Assembly: GCA_910592205.1 (NCBI GenBank) | Contig: CAJVPJ010000077.1 | Span: 1 to 48,381, forward strand | Source: Paraglomus occultum | Taxonomy: Eukaryota; Glomeromycota; Glomeromycetes; Paraglomerales; Paraglomeraceae | Direction of reading: 5' to 3' | DNA length: 48,381 nucleotides | Shown: positions 33,689 through 46,090 of the stretch, piece by piece | Numbering within the stretch: position 1 is the first letter of the stretch | How the letters are laid out: the number at the start of each line of letters is the position of its first letter | Notes under the pieces: generated by a model | The model's input: only the letters and a program-made list of their open reading frames with translations | What the model was told of the DNA's origin: nothing | The model's database searches: none | Program-made: the position numbers and the translations under genes

Positions 33689-35835
33689 ATGGATGACAAC
33701 AGTATTGATCAACAAACGAAAGAAGAAAATGAGAGCAATGAGAGCGAATCAACTGCTACAAGTTCGTCAGGGGGAGACAGCAGTGAAGCGTCATTTGCGA
33801 GGTAAGTAACAAGTAAGGTAGTTTGTCCTGATCACTTCTGTTCTTAAGAAAAGGTTTCCACTCCTAATTCACTCCCAGTGATTCAGACACGGACGATTCA
33901 GACACGAGCAGTTTAAATACGGACGATTCAGACACGGACAGTACAGACGAAACAGAAGTCTTTGATTTGTTTGCTGAAGCTACTAAAAATGGGGAAATTC
34001 TACACACACGGAATGAAATTGTCAAGATCCCTATAAGAAAACCTAATGTCGAAATTAGAGATAATATGCCAATAGATGAGATCGGGAGTGTGTATAATAT
34101 CGTTGAAAACGCAGTAACCGTGATTGCAAAGGTTTCAGGAGAATATCAGGTGTTGGATTCTGGAAGTATTTTTGTGTTTGAGGATCGACATATGTTGGGC
34201 GAGGTAAGTCTCAAAGAGCGAGTAGATCGATCAGCGGAGAGGGGCTTTAATTTATTTTGCTATCTTTTCTTATGATTGAATGCTTTTTTTTTTGTCTACA
34301 TGTTTTGTGCTAGGTGTTTGAAACGTTTGGACCCGTAAGTCAGCCAATGTACGCCGTATTATTTGACAATGCATCTGAAATCGACCCGGAGAGAGTGAAG
34401 ATTGGTACCAAAATATATAGCGTGCGACAGTATGCAAACTATGTCTTTACTAAACCCCTGAGAGAACAAAAAGGTTCAGATGCTAGTAACCTGTATGACG
34501 AGGAACCTAATGAATCGGTGAGTTTTCGAAAGCGTGAATTGACATGGATTTAGAATTTCGTTATTAATGATGTGTTATGGTTTATCAGGAAATAGAGTTT
34601 TCCGATGATGAAAAAGAAGCGGAATACAAGCTACAGCTCAAGAAGAGGTACATATGCGAAGTATCTATATCACCAATCTGAGAGTTTTGGCGCTTGATAC
34701 GAAGACTCTGGTCTAATTTTCGGTCATAAACTGCATAAACTCTGTCTAGGATTGGGAAAGCCGAATTTACTGACCCGTACAGAAACAATCGGAAGCCAAT
34801 AGTAATATATGTAAAATAAGTTGCGGGGTGTAAAGTACGCATGACATAAATAGTTGATTGAAGAGGATGAAATGTCTTTTTAGCGTCCTATCTCGCAGTT
34901 GGCTTCCAATTGTTTTTGTGTGTCGTTAAGGCTTTCTCAGACCGAATGGTAGGCTTGTAGTCAATAATCGAAAATTTGACTAATTATATCGTTTCATTAA
35001 TTACATTTTTACACATTTTATTTCATCAACGAATTTATGAGCTTACTCATTTGAGCATGCCATTTGTGGTCACTGAATTGAGAGCAACGTGTGGATTTAT
35101 TAGTTCAATGTGGAGCTTACATATTGCATTATTAACTGTTTTTATCATATTTTTTTTTGTGCAGCAATCCCGGACGAGGAGGCTCTTCGAAATCAAGAGG
35201 CCGTGGTGGACGATCTCTTCAAAAAAAGAATAATCTGCCCCCGGTGAAAGGTGAAGATGATCCATATGGATATAACATCCTTCGGCGACCTCAACAAACT
35301 CCTCCAACATCAATCACGCAAAGTAATGAATAATACATGTTTTTTTTTTCAAATACAAGTTTATTAATACTGAAACTAACTAATGACAGCATACAATGTC
35401 GCTCATAGCGTAGGTCCCGCTTCATCAACGCACTCTACGATACCTACGATATCACACCCGATAGCTCCTTCGATGGTCCAACCGTCGTGGCCAGCTGTAA
35501 ATTCACCACCGATAATGACGCATCCGCCGATACAACCGCATATGACACAGCCTCAACCGATACAACCACATATGACTCAGCCTCAACCGATACAGCCGCA
35601 TATGACTCAGCCTCAACCGATACAACCGCATATGACACGACCTCAACCCTGGCAAACTCAAATACATCCGCAGATGCAACATGGATTTCAATATCAACAG
35701 GGAGCAGTTAACGCACCCCCTGCTCATGTGGATATTGGAGCCATACCGCAACAGCAGCAATATGCTGGTTGGAATCAGGGGGCTTATGGTCGGCAAGTGA
35801 ATAATTTCGGGAACGCGTCTGGGTTCCATCAATAA
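33689..35835 (+). CDS. NAF1: H/ACA ribonucleoprotein assembly factor NAF1
   Basis: Six exons (33689-33801, 33879-34203, 34314-34517, 34589-34647, 35165-35322, 35390-35835) join in frame to 434 residues. NAF1 binds the pseudouridine synthase dyskerin/Cbf5 in the nucleus during assembly of H/ACA snoRNPs and is later replaced by Gar1. The N-terminus is acidic and rich in Ser, Asp and Glu. The Gar1/NAF1 beta-barrel domain lies at about 100-190, with VYNIVENAVTVIAK, YQVLDSGSIFVFEDRHMLGE, VFETFGPVSQPMYAVLF and GTKIYSV. A basic RGG-like stretch (NPGRGGSSKSRGRGGR) and a Pro/Gln-rich tail follow, as in other fungal NAF1 proteins. The tail contains four copies of a 10-residue repeat. Intron 4 is unusually long here (517 bases, 34648-35164). 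A polyA signal AATAAA begins 8 bases after the stop. Confidence 0.88.
35527..35646 (+). repeat. Four 30 bp tandem repeats in NAF1
   Basis: Four in-frame 30 bp units encode PIQPHMTQPQ-type decapeptides and differ at a few bases. The number of units could vary between strains. Confidence 0.85.
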
Positions 35836-37298
35836 TCTTTGCAATAAATATCAAAAAAGACATTTTATAACGGCGGTCATATTTTTGGGGGTTTTTGTTG
35901 ACTACAGTTGTTAATTTCTGCTGAACAAATCAACTTTTTAAAAACATCGGCCAGAAATTAACCAAGTCGATATGTCACATTTTCTGTCCTTTGCCGACAT
36001 GTTTGTATAATATAAACGGCATTATATGGACAGATTAGAAAGGCTTATTCGAAGAGAACCAGAACACAAAATTAATATTACTGATGCGAACGTGTTGACA
36101 TTGACTTACCTTATTATTATTTAGCAAAGATATGATTAACAATGTTAATGGAGCAAATGACTCTGGAGTGACAAAAGTCTAAGCATTCCTTAATTGGCGT
36201 GATTTGGGGCAAGAGTTATGATTAACACATTCGATTTCCATTTCACTGACGTGTGAGTTATCGTCGTTAGAGCGTCAATATTTACGGCTATCCCTGTTAC
36301 TTACAATAACCAAGGCTAGTAAATATAAGTCAGCCGTGCGGAAGTTTATACTGGTGCTTACTCAAGAGCTTAGTAAATCATGCGCCTGAGCGATCTCGTT
36401 AACGTGTGTGCACCCACTTGTGTGGTTTCAGTTTAATACGGCAATTGCAGTTCAGAAATAATTAGTTTAAACATTATACTACCATCAACTTTATAATGTT
36501 TATTGTACTTTCCAAAGTCGTGTTCCAATTAAAAGGTAACAAGACAATGAAACTTTGATGCTTTCTTTTTTCTCAAAATTAAAGACATACGTGAGTCTGT
36601 CGAGTTACCTCGACAATAATCGCATACTGCTCATATTCACTTCCTTGGTGACAGTTACGGAATTTTTATCACTTCATTTATAGGCTCGAAAAACAATACT
36701 AGAAAAAGTAAAGTATATGTTATAAACATTAACCAATTGCTTCAAAAAATCGAGGACAAAAAAAAGCGACGTAAAGACGTCACGTTTTATTATGATAATG
36801 CAATACTAAATGAACATCGGCTCAGTCACAAATTCTTTCCACAGAGTAAGTCATCGTCCTTCTTACAGTTTAAATTTGCTCGACGTAATTTTTTTTTGTT
36901 CTCAAGCTAAAAAAAAGCAGGCAGAAAAGTTTTAGTAATGTTAATGTCTGTATCATAGTTTTCAGGCAATATAGAGAGCCTCATCCAAGGAAATTTACTA
37001 TTTTATTTGTTCACGTATTATGTGTGTTGTGAAATAAGTCACGCGATTTAAAAACTTTTCAATCTTTGTAACGTATTTATATTACTGCCAAAGTCTTTCA
37101 TCTAAAAAGCGAAACAACCAAACTACACTTCGTGAGAATTTACGCAAAAAAAATTTTCCTTAGAAATCCATTTCGCTAGCAAAAACCACTAACGGGTGCC
37201 TTGAAAATGAAACCTTACACAAAGTAGCGTAACCCGCAATAGTAAACACAAATTTGCTGTGTTACTAATGCATGTGACACAATCGATATCGCTCTTAC
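35836..37298. other. Intergenic, possible transposase scrap
   Basis: AT-rich and without a supported gene. At about 36766-36812 the plus strand reads RRKDVTFYYDNAILNEHR, which weakly resembles the second catalytic Asp region of mariner transposases (compare VRDVTLHYDNAHTAHKAR at 47195). This is suggestive only. Confidence 0.3.
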
Positions 37299-39596
37299 AT
37301 GTTGCAGCAGGACTCCAAGTCCAACAATAACAACAAAATGTCATCAATTGCCGCTGACAAGGATTGGTTAGAGAAGAGTCTTGAAAATGAATACATTCGA
37401 TTCTATCCTTCTGATGCTTTAATCAATAGTCGCTGCATAGGCTATGGTACATTCGGCGTAGTTTTCAAAGCAACGGTAGCAACATCGGGCATAACCGTTG
37501 CTTACAAGTTGATATTACATTCGGACGAAGACGAGTTTTTCAAAAACTTTGTACACGAGGTTTGCAACCATGCGTGATGAAACTGTTGCTAGGTCTATGG
37601 AACTGCATTTTTTACATACTGTTCGTTTCGTAACTCATATTCTAGCTCAAGATTCATCGTAGTGTAGATGACCATCCCAACATAATTCGATTTCTTGGTG
37701 TTAGTAAAGGTAATAGTAACAGCGAAACGATTTGATGTGTTGAAATATTCAAGTAGGCATGAATATAATACTTTTTGGCTTTCAGATGTTGAAGGAAGAT
37801 ACTTAATGGTCTTCGATTATGCGGACCATGGTTCATTACGGAAATACTTATCGACGCCAGCTATCAAACTAGATTGGTTTGACAATTGTCAACTTGGTTT
37901 GGATATCGTTAACGGATTGACATATATTCACAGAGTAGGAATTTTGCATAAAGATTTAGTAAGTGTATTACTCTTTATTCGATTTTCTTTATTACAAATT
38001 GTATATTAATATTGCATCCAATGCTATTATAAGTCTTCGAACAATGTATTAATTCATGGGAAAACGGCTAAGATCACGGACTTTGGGACATCTGAAAAAT
38101 TATTACTGCAAAAGACTTGCTCAAGACACCAAGGAACATCTGCGTACCTTGACCCTAAATGCTTTGGTGACAATGATACTAAGAGAGATGAGAAATCTGA
38201 TATTTTTAGCCTTGGGATTATTCTATGGGAAATATCAAGCAGAGAATATCCATGTAGGGAATTCAACACTATATTTGACATTCGGATTTATAGGCTGAAT
38301 GGTGGTCGTCATGAAGTAGTTCCAGGCACGCCAGAGGAGTATAAAAATTTATATACAGAATGTTGGGATAACGATTCAGACAAAAGACCAACCAGCGAAC
38401 AATGTTATCATAAGTTAAAAAATATGATGATAAACCTGAATCAATTACCAAATTGCAATATTAACCAGGATGAAGAGAAGATTAAAGACCACTCTCTTTC
38501 TGATAAATTATCAGAATTATATAAGGAGTTTGAATTTAAGGGGAAATCAATGGAACAAATAGCTGGTTTTATGAAAAATTGGCTGATACAAAATAATAAC
38601 AACAAAGGAAATTTATTAACTACACTAAAAGCACATACTGACTGTGGACAATGCTCTTTGCTAATTGGATTTTTTTATGCACATGGAATACAAACAGAAA
38701 CAGACCTTGGACAAGCTATTCAATGGTATCAACAATCAGCAGAAGCAGGTGATGTTACAGCACAATATAACCTTGGTATTTGTTATGAGAATGGAACTGA
38801 AATGGAAAAGGATATTCAAAAAGCAGTAGAGCTGTATCAGAAAGCAGCTGAACAAGGGCATACCAGTGCACAATATAATCTCGGTATTTGTTATGAGGAT
38901 GGGACAGGAGTGGAAATGAATATTCAAAAAGCAGTTGAATTGTATCAGAAAGCAGCTGAACAAGGATATGCCAGAGCATGGAATATTCTTGGTAATTACC
39001 ATTGGCATGGGACAGGAGTAGAAAAAAATTTTCAAAAAGCAGTTGAGTTGTATCAGAAAGCAGCTCAACAAGGATATGCTGGGGCACAGAATAATCTTGG
39101 TAATTGTTATTGGCATGGGACAGGAGTGGAAAAGAATACTCAAAAAGCAGTAGAGCTGTATCAGAAAGCAGCTGAACAAGGATATGCTGGTGCACAAAAT
39201 AACCTTGGTATTTGTTATGAGGATGGGACAGGAGCGGAAAAGAATATTCAAAAAGCAGTTGAGCTGTATCAGAAAGCAGCTGAACAAGGACATGCCAAAG
39301 CACAATATAATCTTGGTGTTTGTTATGAGTATGGGACAGGAGTGGAAAAGAATATTCAAAAAGCAGTAGAGCTGTATCAGAAAGCAGCTGAACTAGGAGA
39401 TGCTGATGCACAATATAATCTGAATGAATGTTATAAGCATGTACATGGGACAGGAGTAGAAAAGGATATTCAAAAAGCAGTTGATACTGAGCTGTATCAG
39501 AAAGCAACAGAACAAGGATATGCCAAAACACAAAGTAATCTCAAGAAGCTGAGATGGAAGAATCTAAAACCTTTCATGTCATTTATGAGAAAGTAA
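37299..39596 (+). CDS. Protein kinase with C-terminal Sel1 repeats
   Basis: Four exons: 37299-37559, 37646-37709, 37786-37958 and 38034-39596, 686 residues. Translation may instead start at the Met 13 codons later. The kinase domain (about 45-325) looks active: glycine loop IGYGTFGVVF, Lys70 in VAYK, HKDLSSNN (Asp165, Asn170), DFG at 182-184, and SAYLDP in place of APE, as in tyrosine-kinase-like serine/threonine kinases. From about 370 to 675 come roughly eight Sel1 repeats of 36 residues (pattern A.YNLG.CYE.GTGVEKN.QKAVELYQKAAEQG). Sel1 solenoids bind partner proteins. Kinase-Sel1 fusions are abundant in arbuscular mycorrhizal fungi, and signalling or scaffold roles are inferred, not proven. 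The last repeat is irregular, with short insertions (KHVHGTG, AVDTELYQ). The repeats are so alike in DNA that long antisense frames appear, which are artefacts. Confidence 0.88.
38754..39540 (+). repeat. Array of about 108 bp coding repeats (Sel1)
   Basis: The tandem units share AAAGCAGTTGAGCTGTATCA and GGGACAGGAGTGGAAAAG. The inner ones are nearly identical, which points to recent unit duplication or homogenisation. Confidence 0.85.
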
Positions 39597-40110
39597 ATTA
39601 TTAAACACTTCAAAACAATGATTCGCCATAATCTCTCCTTGAACAGATGCTTCAAGCGAGTCCCATGATCAGACACAGAACTAGGTCCAGGAACCAACAG
39701 CTCAAAAGGAAAAGGGGGTTACTGGACGTATTTCTGGTATATGCTTTTGATTAACATTAAATTCAATCTTCTTAATTTATCAAATTTACTTTGTAAACAC
39801 AAGTTGTCCAATACAATCAATATGTCTGTACACCATAGCCACAGTATAAGTAATAGTAATAGTAGATGGATTTTGGATTGTACAAATATCTAAATATTAT
39901 TTGATGTTAACAAAATGAACATTGCTTTAAAAGCTTTGTAGTTGTAAATATTGTGACAAAGTTTACGAAATATAATGACAATGGCTTCGCAACATTATGA
40001 GCTAATACTGATATCTCGCGGTGATATCACTATGATACAGCTGAATGTCTGTGACCCTTTATTGCCATGATCTAGATCTGGCACAGAATTTTTTAACGCA
40101 TTTGTTATTA
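39597..40110. other. Intergenic, no gene recognised
   Basis: 3' flank of the kinase-Sel1 gene; AT-rich and featureless. Confidence 0.35.
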
Positions 40111-41117
40111 TGGTCTGGTGCAAAAAGGTTGATACACCAATATGCTTATAATAAAAAACTTTTTTTTCCAAATTAATGAAATGTTTAAATAAATTAATCT
40201 ATGATTTATAGTTCAAGCTATATCTCAAATGCAAATTTTATTAAAGTTTTTAAATTTTTACAAAAAATATTAACATTCAACTTCTCCGACTTCAAAATCT
40301 TCATAGTCACTTTCAACCAATAACGTATCACTTGAATCCTTATATTCTTTGGCCCTATCAAGTGATCTTTTCCAAAACCCAACAATAACCTTAGAGGTAA
40401 CCTTTTCTTTAAAAGCGTGCAATAATTTGTCTCTAATAGCAAGAAGATTAGGATGAGGACCAGTTCTAGCAACCTCACCTTTTACAATTGACCAAATTCC
40501 CTCAATCGGCTGAAGCTCACAATGGTAAGGCGGGGTATAAAACAGATTGTGGTCATACTTATTAGCTATTTGAACACATGCAAAAGGTACGTTGGTATAT
40601 GGTTATTTTCTTCGAGTTTTTGTCGTAACGTATGGGTTGAAAGTGGGGAACCGGAAACGTTTGCGGACATAACAAACTTGTGTAGAAGTTCAACAACATT
40701 ATGGTCAAGTCCTTTTTTGGGCCTGCCTTGGATTGTTTGCCGTGAGAATTCTTCATTTTCACTTCCATTATACTCAGCAACCACACGCGCAACTGTTGCC
40801 TCCCCAATACCGAGAACCGAAGCAACCTCCTTGCGTAGTGATAAGTCTTGACGTTGCGTCTGGCGTTGTCGGATACTTAAAAAGTACTGATGGACGAACG
40901 ATCATCTTTTTTTCGTTACTAGTTAAGAAACTTCGATCTCGTTCCAAGTCATCCATGAGAAGAGAAATGAACAAGGGTTTGTTAAGAAATCTCAAGTTTG
41001 AAACATTCCTTACCTTTTGTATAATTTGTACGCTCACATGACTTGATTGGCGAGTTTTGTATTATAGGAGAAATTCAGGTGATGATTTTCGTGTATCAAC
41101 CTTTTTGCACCGGACCA
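40111..41117 (-). mobile_element. Tc1/mariner-superfamily element with TIRs and TA target duplication, 1007 bp
   Basis: The ends are inverted repeats: TGGTCTGGTGCAAAAAGG on the left (40111) and, reversed, TGGTCCGGTGCAAAAAGG on the right. They agree over 27 bases with one mismatch and are flanked by TA on both sides (40109-40110 and 41118-41119). The minus strand carries the remains of a DDE transposase. TA duplications place it in the Tc1/mariner/IS630 superfamily. Confidence 0.85.
40270..41040 (-). pseudogene. IS630/Tc1-like transposase with internal deletion
   Basis: The N-terminal part reads LRKEVASVLGIGEATVARVV, a helix-turn-helix, then RPKKGLDHNVVELLHKFV and SPLSTHTLRQKLEENN. The text then jumps, near 40575, to VPFACVQIANKYDHNL and TPPYHCELQPIEGIWSIVKG (near 40500), which is the last acidic catalytic motif of a DDE domain. 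The section between, which should hold the first two catalytic Asp residues, is missing, and frames shift near 40830 and 40575. The C-terminus ends at a TAA (40272-40270) after an acidic tail. The element is therefore non-autonomous, though its ends are well preserved. Confidence 0.75.
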
Positions 41118-42477
41118 TATTATTATTATACAGGCAGATCTCGTGATATTACCGCTTGGTGTTTTTGTCATAACAAAAATGCAAATGATTAGGATATGCT
41201 TCCAACCCCACATGTCAGCTATACGCATGTTTATAAACAAGTAATGTTGTATGTAGAGATAGTTGTCAGTATTAATAATAATGCTTGCTAAATTCGAAGC
41301 GTTTTCAGAATTTGGCAAACCCTCTTTGAGTTGCCATTAAATTAAAGTCTATGTCGTCTTTTCACACGCCACACTATGAACTGCCAACCAAGAATAATGA
41401 AATACTTGGAGTATACTGCGACGGTGTTTTTGCGCAGACGGAAAGAAACGTTAAATCTCATAAAGAGAGCATATAGAAACCTTATAGACAATTCAGCTGA
41501 CGATCAAATCCATTAACTATGTGTTTATTTTTTCAATGTCATGGCATACGTATAACACAACAAGACGTTTACAGTCAGAAAGAACAAACGTTACGTCAGG
41601 TATAATTGCACCACCAGAACATAAGATAACACGGATAAAAGCGACCAGAGTATTTATCTACACTCTTACAGAACCAGGGAAAGTCTAACGAATTTATGCA
41701 CACTGGCGTAATGATCACCCGTCAGCAGAAGTATGAGTATGTAAAATGGGTATACAAACAAAAATAGAATGATGAAAAGGCGACACGAGAATGGTTACGT
41801 CGCACGCCACTTTGTCAAGCCTAACGAATACGTACAGTACATTCCGTACAATTTTATGAGTTCGGATCTGGTCGAGAACATTTATATTTAGTCACACAAT
41901 GAAAACTTTTATTAGTTTATTATATTATGATACGACCTTTATCTCATGCAAAATTCATTCACTTTTCTTTTCTCGATCATCTGTCCACTCCAAGATACGA
42001 TAAATTTGAGTAGTAAAGGGCTTTGACGTTCAAAATCAAACATGTTGTCATTTTGTCTACCGGCCATCGATTATGAACAATAAACTTTTTGATAATAAGG
42101 GCGAGACCCGAGTTTTCAATATTGCAATTCGCTTGGTCTTGAGTGTACTCTTAATCGGTTGGGTTGGATGTCGTCCTAATCGGTTAGATGAGTTATCTTG
42201 ATCGCTTGGTTGTTCGGTTAGTTGTACGAATATTAATCGGTTGGGTTAAATATATTTACTAGTAAACCAGAAGTCCGGCCGACAATTTATTTATTTTACT
42301 GGACAATAATTATAGCAGAAGTCATCTCCTGGTAGACAATTTAGGCGTTTTGACATGTCGGGTATTGGTATAATATATGTTTGTAGGAAAGTAAACTGCT
42401 GAGAAAAGTCGTGGAAATGAACCGAACCCGTTTCGTTTATATCCCGTACTTTTGTCAATAAGAGCTTGCAGAAATGT
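41118..42477. other. Intergenic, no gene recognised
   Basis: No supported gene. At about 42150-42250 a short TAATCGGTT motif recurs three times (CTTAATCGGTTGGGTTGGA, CCTAATCGGTTAGATG, ATTAATCGGTTGGGTTAAA). Confidence 0.35.
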
Positions 42478-45400
42478 GTTAACGATTTCAAATACGTAAC
42501 ACGATACGATACCAGCCACTTCGATATAGGAGTCCCAATCAGATTTGACGATCGAGAGCGGAATATGATTTGTCACACGACTAACTGAATTATCGAAGAA
42601 TTCAACTCGGCATCCGGCTTATCGACCAAATTTACCAGAGATGGCGAGCACTCTTGAGCGATAATCTCATGTCAATGTCATCAGTATCTGATCGGTGACG
42701 AGAATTATTTTGTTTCCACGGGCCAGCAACATTATATTTGTAGCACCGGCCTTGAATAAAACTTACACAGCCAAATTCAAGTGTGCTTCGTTGACCTGGA
42801 ATATCTGGACTGTTGATAAAATTAAGTAATCTGTTCTTAGAAAACTTTGTTAAATGAAGCAATTTTTTACAAAAGTTCATGTTGCATAAACGACGTTTTG
42901 CAGCCTTTCCGTCAAAAAATTAGTCACCAGTACGACGTTTCTGACGGTCAGTCCTTATACCACTAAATCGTTAAACGTGGATGATATTCCTTTATGCGTA
43001 TGCAAATGCCATAATTATAAACTTCAGCGGATAATAATACTAGCTTTCAAGTTGTTGAACAAGCAAAAGCTTACATCACACGGTCAAACAATATGACCAG
43101 CGGTGTGGCTAACAAGTTTTGTTCTAATTTTTTTATACAACGTATTACCATATAAGATATGGTATACATAGTATTGCAATGTCAAAATATTCAGAGATTG
43201 TGACAGGCACAGCTTTAAACAACAAACAATATTTCAAATAACTTGTCAATTATATTATTAAATTATTCGTAAGGTTTGTATTTACACTATTGTTGTAATA
43301 AAGACAACCTTTCTTGCACGAAAAATACTTCAGGTTACGTAAGCAAATATAATAGCAGCTGAAAGCAGGTTTACGACACGTTTAATCAATATTGAATATA
43401 TGTTAAAGTTTATTATATATTAATAAAGACATGACATCATAAATTAACATTCATAATTATTAGAACAACGTGTAAGTAACAGAATAAGTCTAATGATATA
43501 TCTAATATTATTCTTGAGTTTTAACAATAATGACTGGCGTGCTTATTCCAAAAACGTGAGAATTACCGCTGAGAGAAACTTTAACTGCACAACTAGCGCC
43601 TTCAACGGCCCATTTTGGATCAACTTTAACGTCCTTTTGGCCAGTATAAGCATTAGTACCCTGTTAAAATGTCATTAAATTAATTAGTATTAAGATTTTT
43701 ACTTTTGTGTTAATTTGATTTGATTTATACTTACAGTCGTAGAAAATACCGATTTACCATTGCACTTGATATTAATCTTTACACCATCTGTTATGCAAAA
43801 TAGTAAATAATTGTCAACTGGCTATTTTCAAGGAAAAGAAATCAATAGCTTATCAGACAAAACGTAAACGTTTGTACCTGTGGGTTTGCATTTGTCGCAC
43901 CACCAGCTGACATTTTGCAACGACTTAATAGCCCAAAAGAAACCAGATCGAGGCGCAGAAACATGGAGAACTGGTAGTGTTCTTTCGTCAAGGCCCGGAA
44001 TTGGTTTGGACGTTGCCAAAGTTCCAAACAAGACAGCAATAATAACGATAAGCATCAAAATTTTGTTTGCGGCAGCCATTTTTGACGATAATTGAATAGT
44101 AATTGGATTGCAAAAAAGACTTTATGGGTGATGAATAACGTAAAAGTCGTATATTTAACAAGCTAAGAGATTGCTCGCTGAAGGATCAAGAAAGCAAACT
44201 TGGTTGCGTTTAAATATGTTTTTCGGTGGCTGCGTTTTTTATGCAAGTAATATTGTATTGTCGTTTTTGGCGTTATCTTGGGTGACGACGACGTTTTGTG
44301 TGAAAAACAATGAAAATGCTATTATTAGCAAACCGTATTAAGCTATTTATAATCTGACGTTGATACGACATTGTAATTGTTCTAAAAATTGTATCGAGGC
44401 GGTGTTCTTGATCTGTTTAATCAAGTCAGACAAAAAACTCGATGTCAAGTAAAAAATGATTGCTTTTGAATTTAATAAAACTTTGTTTCCAAAATGGTGT
44501 CGTGCGAAACATCAATTAACCTGAAGGTTACAACAACGTTCATAACATAAATAACTTTCTGCTAGACAAGAACTTACAAACATTCAAATATAGCTCGATT
44601 TTTAATTCGTGGAACTGGTCACAAAATCATCAGATCAACAATGTGCAAATTGATATGTGCATTGAACTAGTTGTGACGTTCCCCCACACTTTTTACTTGC
44701 TTAATTGGTTGATATTCACAGAGAAATAAATAGAAAATCCGTACATCATGTGTAACAAAATCGTCTTTCCTTGTGCTGCAAAAATGAACAAAGGTAATTT
44801 GTCGCCCGTGAATGGGTTTCAACATGACAAAATCATACGCTGTTATTTTTGCGAACAATATTTCGCTTGCTTTAACATGCTTGAACTCAAGGGGCTAAAT
44901 AATTGCAAATAATCATATTAATGTAACGTTCAGAAATAGCGTCAAATGAATAGACGTATTGCTCGCTCTGTTGTGCTTGCTTAATTTGGGGGCGATTTTG
45001 TTAAAGTTTTTGATTGTTCTCCAAATTACGCATTTATTTTTAGGTGATCACATGTGGATAATACGTATAAGGCTGTTGATGTTGTCACCTATTACCAATT
45101 TAGTCTTAGTCTAATGTGTCAAGGCGTAAGGCAGAATACTGGAATGTGACAAAACCTAAAATGGAATTTATCTTATACTTGTCGCTAACAAACGCACATA
45201 TGATAGGTCCTTAATGGTTTATTAAACCATTATTGGTCAACCATTTTCCATTCCCCCAGCCGTCCCGTTTTATTGATCGGAGGTATTCATTGATTGTACC
45301 AAAGGAGAAGTAAAAGTTTACCGATCTGAACGCTCTGATATCCTTGATTTGGCTGTACTGAATTATTACGAATATTATTTTCATTAATGTTGTGTGAAGT

Positions 45401-46090
45401 TGTTTATTGCGTAGTAAATTTTGGAACAAAAATGATTTGTCTTCATTTCAATGATTATAACAAACGATACATTAGCAGGGTATAAAACTTTCCGTAAACA
45501 AAACTGTTTAGAAAAGTACATACTGTTGTTCAAGTGCTAATATAAAAGTCTGTGATAAGTTGTTCCTTATTGTAAAATAATTATTTGTAGAGGTCTTACA
45601 AAGATACATAAATTGTCGAAATGGATCGATTTGTAGAAAATATGAATGTTAATTTCATATACGTAATAATGCGTTAAGAATTTCTGAATGGACCAATAAT
45701 TTCTTTAAGAAAGAAATAATTGGTCAGAAGCGTAATGCTGTAGTCTATAATAGTAAACGAAAAAGTGAAAAATAATTGTAACGTATCCAATCAAGAATAA
45801 CTTATTCTTAAGTAAATTCCAATAAAGTGTTAGATAAATATTTATACCTGAATATAGAAGTTTAATTTACAATACTTTTGAAAAATTGTTGTCGTTGTAT
45901 TGGGCGTTATTAACAGGGTAAGCAAAAGAAAGCTATTTTTAGATAATGTCTACGTCAGTACACAGTTCAGAATAATGCTATTGGTATGGCAGTTGCTCAT
46001 TATAAAATTGTGCCTATTATCCGAAATAAAATCTTCGTAAAATAAGACACATTAATGACAACGTTATTATGTCAGTAACTTCTACTTATT
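42478..46090. repeat. Segmental duplication, copy 2 (partner 8460-11992)
   Basis: A direct repeat of the block at 8460-11992, diverged by many small indels, with about 100 extra bases at 45320-45430. The Kre9-like gene core is nearly identical in the two copies. Outside that gene (42478-43507 and 44130-46090) no coding sequence is supported. Confidence 0.85.
43508..44079 (-). CDS. Small secreted Kre9/KNH-like domain protein, copy 2
   Basis: Exons are 44079-43878, 43787-43735 and 43660-43508, with splice sites at the same places as in copy 1. It encodes 135 residues with the same 23-residue signal peptide and an identical exon 1 product. Two substitutions separate the proteins: Tyr to Phe in exon 2 (KSVYSTT to KSVFSTT) and Ile to Val in exon 3 (DVKIDPK to DVKVDPK). 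One exon 3 codon change is silent (GCG to GCC, Ala). Intron 1 differs at about two positions and intron 2 at about five, including small indels. As copy 1 shows, the likely role is in the cell wall or apoplast, inferred from the Kre9/KNH-like pattern. The TATA box present before copy 1 is altered here (TATAAA to CATAAA), so expression may differ. Confidence 0.75.

Noticed and set aside
38736-39531. Long antisense frames of 207 and 258 codons across the Sel1 repeats
   Set aside because: They are by-products of near-identical in-frame repeats on the coding strand and have no independent support.
38754-39540. CRISPR-like array
   Set aside because: The regular repeats are coding Sel1 units of 108 bp with no spacers, and the genome is eukaryotic.
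10079-44079. The twin Kre9-like genes start exactly 34,000 bases apart
   Set aside because: The flanking copies differ by many indels, so the round number is a coincidence and not a sign of artificial construction.
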